The notes beneath the pieces are model-generated. The model searched no databases, was not told the origin of the DNA, and saw nothing but the letters and a program-made list of their open reading frames with translations. 9,409 nt of DNA from Planktothrix sp. UBA8402 (GTDB lineage Bacteria > Cyanobacteriota > Cyanobacteriia > Cyanobacteriales > Microcoleaceae). The position numbers and the translations under genes are program-made. Shown here piece after piece: positions 7,084 through 9,409 of this stretch. Numbering within the stretch: the stretch's first letter is position 1; each line of letters opens with the position of its first letter. The stretch lies in assembly GCA_003456035.1 (NCBI GenBank), contig DMPJ01000027.1, positions 1 to 9,409 on the forward strand, written 5' to 3'.

Positions 7084-7938
7084 ATGGAAAATGATCATCT
7101 TTCTCAAAAACAACTGTTAGACTATATCAGCCAACTGCGCCAAAATATCGAAACTCTTGAACAGGAAAAAGCTGATCTAGAAATCCTATTGGAAGTTATC
7201 ATTTATCATGGAGATTTAGTAGAATCTCAGTTACAGCAATCCCATAAAAAATTAAAAGCCGAAATCCAACAACGCCATTTGGCACAACTAAAACTACAAG
7301 CATCTCAAGAACACTTTCAATCCTTAGTGGCTTTATTAAGTCAGGAAAAAAATGATTTGGAGTTAATCCTAGAAACAACAATTGAACATAGTAATATTGT
7401 TGAAGAATCCTTACATTATGATAGCATTCATGATCCCTTAACCGGATTATTGAATCGCAGATATTTAGACCAAGTATTACCCCAGGTATTCAAATCAGCA
7501 CAAAAAACTCAAGAGTGTTTAAGCGTTTTAATTGCTGATATTGATCATTTTAAGCTCTTTAATGACAAATTCGGTCATAAAGCGGGAGATATTGTTCTAA
7601 AATTAGTCTCTCAAACAGTACAAAGCATTATGCGTAGTTCCGATATGGCTTATCGTTATGGAGGAGAAGAATTAGTCTTTATTTTACCTAATACAAATAT
7701 TAAAATGGCTGAAATTATTGCTGAGGAAATTCGTCAAAAGATTAAAAACTTACAACAGGAATATTCCTATGATTTTTTAACAGGAATTACCGTATCAATT
7801 GGGGTCGCTGAATTTCCTAAACATACCAACTCCTGTGATGATTTATTACAATTAGCAGATCGGGCATTATATCAAGCTAAAGCCCAGGGACGCGATCAGG
7901 TTGTTGTTATTGATCCTAATGCTATTCACCTATTTTAA
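7084..7938 (+). CDS. Diguanylate cyclase with repeated coiled-coil stalk (GGDEF 2), paralog of the preceding gene
   Basis: A 284-residue protein with the same architecture as its upstream neighbour and clear similarity along its whole length, so the pair likely arose by tandem duplication. The stalk again holds two motif copies, LEILLEVIIYHGDLVE (32-47) and LELILETTIEHSNIVE (92-107), exactly 60 residues apart. The catalytic domain starts at DPLTGLLNRR (117-126) and has Asp152, Asn160, Asp161, signature GGEEL (193-197) and I-site RSSD (184-187). It is predicted active and product-inhibited. The first stalk motif has drifted (EVIIYH instead of ETTTVH), which may change partner binding relative to the first cyclase. 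ATG 7084 fits the paralog's N-terminus; AAGG 13 nt upstream is weak. Its last 17 bp overlap the end of the convergent Nudix gene. Confidence 0.9.
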   Translation: MENDHLSQKQLLDYISQLRQNIETLEQEKADLEILLEVIIYHGDLVESQLQQSHKKLKAEIQQRHLAQLKLQASQEHFQSLVALLSQEKNDLELILETTIEHSNIVEESLHYDSIHDPLTGLLNRRYLDQVLPQVFKSAQKTQECLSVLIADIDHFKLFNDKFGHKAGDIVLKLVSQTVQSIMRSSDMAYRYGGEELVFILPNTNIKMAEIIAEEIRQKIKNLQQEYSYDFLTGITVSIGVAEFPKHTNSCDDLLQLADRALYQAKAQGRDQVVVIDPNAIHLF

Positions 7939-8485
7939 ATTGATGTTTCCACTCTAATAAAATCCCTCGACACTGAAGACAAACTAAATCCTTAAGTAAA
8001 TCTTCAATACCTAAAATATTAGTCGGATAGGTAGCACCTAGATATTCCTGACTTACTAAAATATCGGGTAATATTTCAGCAACAAAACCATATAATTTTT
8101 GATTGGAAAAGGAACTATTAATCGCCCAACCATCGCTATTTAAAGCGGTAATTTTATCAATATCAGACGGTTTAATTCCTAACTCTTTTTGCAGAATTAT
8201 AGGCACAGTTTCTAAAGCAGTTTGTTCATAAGAAACCCTTCCCCCTGGAAAATCAAGGGTGGTTTTTCCCACCCCAGGACGATACATCGGTCGAGGCAAA
8301 AGTAAAGTCTGATTCTGAATAGTTAAAATTACCACAGAATCGGCTTTTTCAACCCGCCAATATTCTAAAATTTTGCCTTGATTATCCTGTAATTGTTCTG
8401 CAATCACTGTTACCCAGGGAGAAGGAATTTCTAGCAGGGTTTGAACAACTTTCCAAGGATCAGAGGGTTGATGATTTTTGCTCAT
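7922..8485 (-). CDS. Nudix-fold protein with degenerate Nudix box
   Basis: A 187-residue protein resembling the ADP-ribose pyrophosphatase branch of Nudix hydrolases: WRVEKADSVVILTIQNQ (43-59) and YRPGVGKTTLDFPGG (68-82) match the strands before the Nudix helix. The Nudix box GX5EX7REUXEEXGU should lie at 82-104, but anchoring on LGI (102-104) puts Gln88 at the first Glu, Ile96-Ile97 where Arg-Glu is expected, and Lys100-Glu101 for the Glu-Glu pair. Most metal ligands are thus missing, and it may bind rather than hydrolyse a nucleotide. Two cysteines in LVCLQCRG are near the C-terminus. Start ATG 8485 has AGGA (reverse strand of 8490-8493) 4 nt upstream. It converges with and overlaps the second GGDEF gene and is divergent from the DUF305 lipoprotein gene. 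Fold fairly sure, activity unknown. Confidence 0.7.
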   Translation of the reverse strand: MSKNHQPSDPWKVVQTLLEIPSPWVTVIAEQLQDNQGKILEYWRVEKADSVVILTIQNQTLLLPRPMYRPGVGKTTLDFPGGRVSYEQTALETVPIILQKELGIKPSDIDKITALNSDGWAINSSFSNQKLYGFVAEILPDILVSQEYLGATYPTNILGIEDLLKDLVCLQCRGILLEWKHQFKIGE

Positions 8486-8507
8486 TTCATCCTGATTTCA
8501 TTTTTTT

Positions 8508-8595
8508 ATGTCAAAGTGAAGCTGAGGAGTTAAATATTGAATTAAACTCTAATTTAATTTTAACATACTCATGCTTTTATTGCAAATTTTGACAT
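8508..8595. promoter_or_regulatory. Paired ATGTCAAA/TTTGACAT sites in divergent intergenic region
   Basis: ATGTCAAA (8508-8515) and its reverse complement TTTGACAT (8588-8595) frame the gap between the Nudix and DUF305 genes, each lying just before one start codon. They resemble -35 hexamers but are too close to the starts for that. Two operators or a coincidence in AT-rich DNA are both possible. Confidence 0.25.
8537..8566 (+). promoter_or_regulatory. Candidate promoter of the DUF305 lipoprotein gene
   Basis: TTGAAT (8537-8542) and TAACAT (8561-8566) are separated by 18 bp; each matches four of six consensus bases. This would start transcription near 8573, about 30 nt before the coding start. 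Moderate to weak. Confidence 0.3.
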
Positions 8596-8602
8596 CAAAA
8601 CC

Positions 8603-9274
8603 ATGAAATTTAATTCTCGTTTTGTATTACCCATACTAGGGATTTCTGTGGCTTTAAGTTTAGGAGCTTGTACAAAGCTTCAATCATCTTCTAAACCCAT
8701 AGATTCCTCAACAACAACTCCCGTTAGTTCAGAAACAATCCTGAGTCAAAATAACGGCATGATGTCAGGAAATCATGGGATGATGATGGATTTGGGGCCA
8801 GCCGATACTGAGTATGATTTACGCTTTATTGATGGGATGATTCCCCACCATCAAGGAGCAATTAAAATGGCTGAACAGGTAATCCAAAAATCTAATAATC
8901 CTGAACTCAAAAAATTAGCAGAAGAAATTATTAAAGCTCAGGAAAAAGAAATTGCTCAGATGCAGGAATGGCGGAAAACATGGTATCCTGAAGCTAAAGA
9001 TGCCATTGTTTATCATGCGGCTATGGGTCATAGTATGTCTATGTCTTCTGCACAGATGGAATCAATGATGATGATGGCTGATTTAGGTGCTGGTGATGGA
9101 GGTTTTGATCAACGATTTATTCAGGCAATGATTCCTCACCATGAAGGAGCATTAATTATGGCAAAAGATGCTCAACTTAAATCAAAACGTCCTGAAATTC
9201 AGCAACTTTCTCAAGATATTTTAGTTTCCCAAGCAGCAGAAATTAAGTTAATGAAACAATGGTTAAAACCATGA
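8603..9274 (+). CDS. Tandem DUF305 lipoprotein, Met/His-rich (CopM-like, possible copper binding)
   Basis: A 223-residue exported protein. A basic start and hydrophobic stretch lead to lipobox LGAC with Cys23 as the lipidated residue, so the mature protein should be membrane-anchored on the periplasmic side. A Ser/Thr-rich linker precedes two copies of DUF305, a four-helix ferritin-like domain: each has DxRFIxxMIPHHxGAxxMA, with MIPHH at 79-83 and again at 176-180, 97 residues apart. Each copy is preceded by a methionine/histidine-rich patch, NHGMMMDLG (57-65) and MGHSMSMSS (141-149) running into MMMMADLG (155-162). Such patches and paired HH residues suit Cu(I) or other soft-metal binding; the Synechocystis periplasmic copper protein CopM carries DUF305. 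No copMRS-type regulators are here, so a copper role is inferred. No clear Shine-Dalgarno before ATG 8603. Confidence 0.85.
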   Translation: MKFNSRFVLPILGISVALSLGACTKLQSSSKPIDSSTTTPVSSETILSQNNGMMSGNHGMMMDLGPADTEYDLRFIDGMIPHHQGAIKMAEQVIQKSNNPELKKLAEEIIKAQEKEIAQMQEWRKTWYPEAKDAIVYHAAMGHSMSMSSAQMESMMMMADLGAGDGGFDQRFIQAMIPHHEGALIMAKDAQLKSKRPEIQQLSQDILVSQAAEIKLMKQWLKP

Positions 9275-9304
9275 TCTAATTAATCATAAATTTTCCCTTA
9301 ACCG

Positions 9305-9336
9305 TCATCCTTTAAATCTTGGGAATTTAGGGATGA
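9305..9336. terminator. Imperfect hairpin downstream of DUF305 gene
   Basis: TCATCCTTTAAAT (9305-9317) pairs with ATTTAGGGATGA (9325-9336) with one bulged T and one G-T pair; the loop is CTTGGGA. No T-run follows, so it may be a 3'-end stabiliser or processing site rather than an intrinsic terminator. The remaining DNA to the window end is AT-rich, with no gene that I can see. Confidence 0.4.
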
Positions 9337-9409
9337 TGGAAATTTAAAAATTATTCATAAATTTTAAAAATTGAATGTAAAGAGTTGATAAAGATTAATT
9401 AAAAAGGGG

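Noticed and set aside
7199..7381. Minus-strand open frame inside the second GGDEF gene
   Set aside because: It is antisense to the conserved coiled-coil stalk and has no recognisable product.
8509..8594. TTGACA hexamers on both strands as -35 boxes
   Set aside because: Both are so close to the start codons that a -10 at normal spacing would fall at or inside the coding region.

Overview
The window looks like part of a low-GC filamentous cyanobacterial chromosome, probably Oscillatoriales (Planktothrix- or Microcoleus-like). The evidence is the protein families: a Cache-HAMP-PAS class III adenylate cyclase, a cyanobacterial-type kinase/STAS pair, and GGDEF proteins with an 'ETTxxH' coiled coil. 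One perfect HIP1 octamer (GCGATCGC, 705-712) and a degenerate heptanucleotide repeat in a leader (5050-5070) fit the same group. The genus is inference. I see no tRNA, rRNA, CRISPR array or insertion sequence.

Layout. At the left edge, on the minus strand, is the N-terminal part of a glycosyltransferase resembling the first domain of L-arabinokinase. Divergent from it is a B12-binding radical SAM/DUF4070 protein of the hopanoid-methylase-like type (554-2137). A 22-bp perfect palindrome and a Rho-independent terminator follow it. Next is a large membrane adenylate cyclase (2357-4936), then an AT-rich hairpin with a T-rich tail. An extended -10 promoter and a leader with the heptamer repeat then precede four co-directional genes (5094-7938): a GHKL anti-sigma-type kinase, a STAS-like switch protein and two paralogous diguanylate cyclases. 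A minus-strand Nudix-fold gene converges on the last one and overlaps it by 17 bp. The right end holds a divergently transcribed lipoprotein with two DUF305 domains and Met/His-rich segments, possibly for copper.

How the genes may work together. The kinase, switch protein and coiled-coil GGDEF order is that of the SiaB-SiaC-SiaD part of the Pseudomonas SiaABCD c-di-GMP module. A plausible reading is partner switching: the kinase phosphorylates the switch protein on the serine of its NSSG motif, and phosphorylation state decides whether it binds and activates one or both cyclases. No PP2C phosphatase (the SiaA role) is in the window. In its expected place upstream is a Cache-sensing adenylate cyclase, so cAMP and c-di-GMP signalling may be linked here. 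This is the most interesting part of the window. It rests on recognised motifs and gene order and is otherwise inference.
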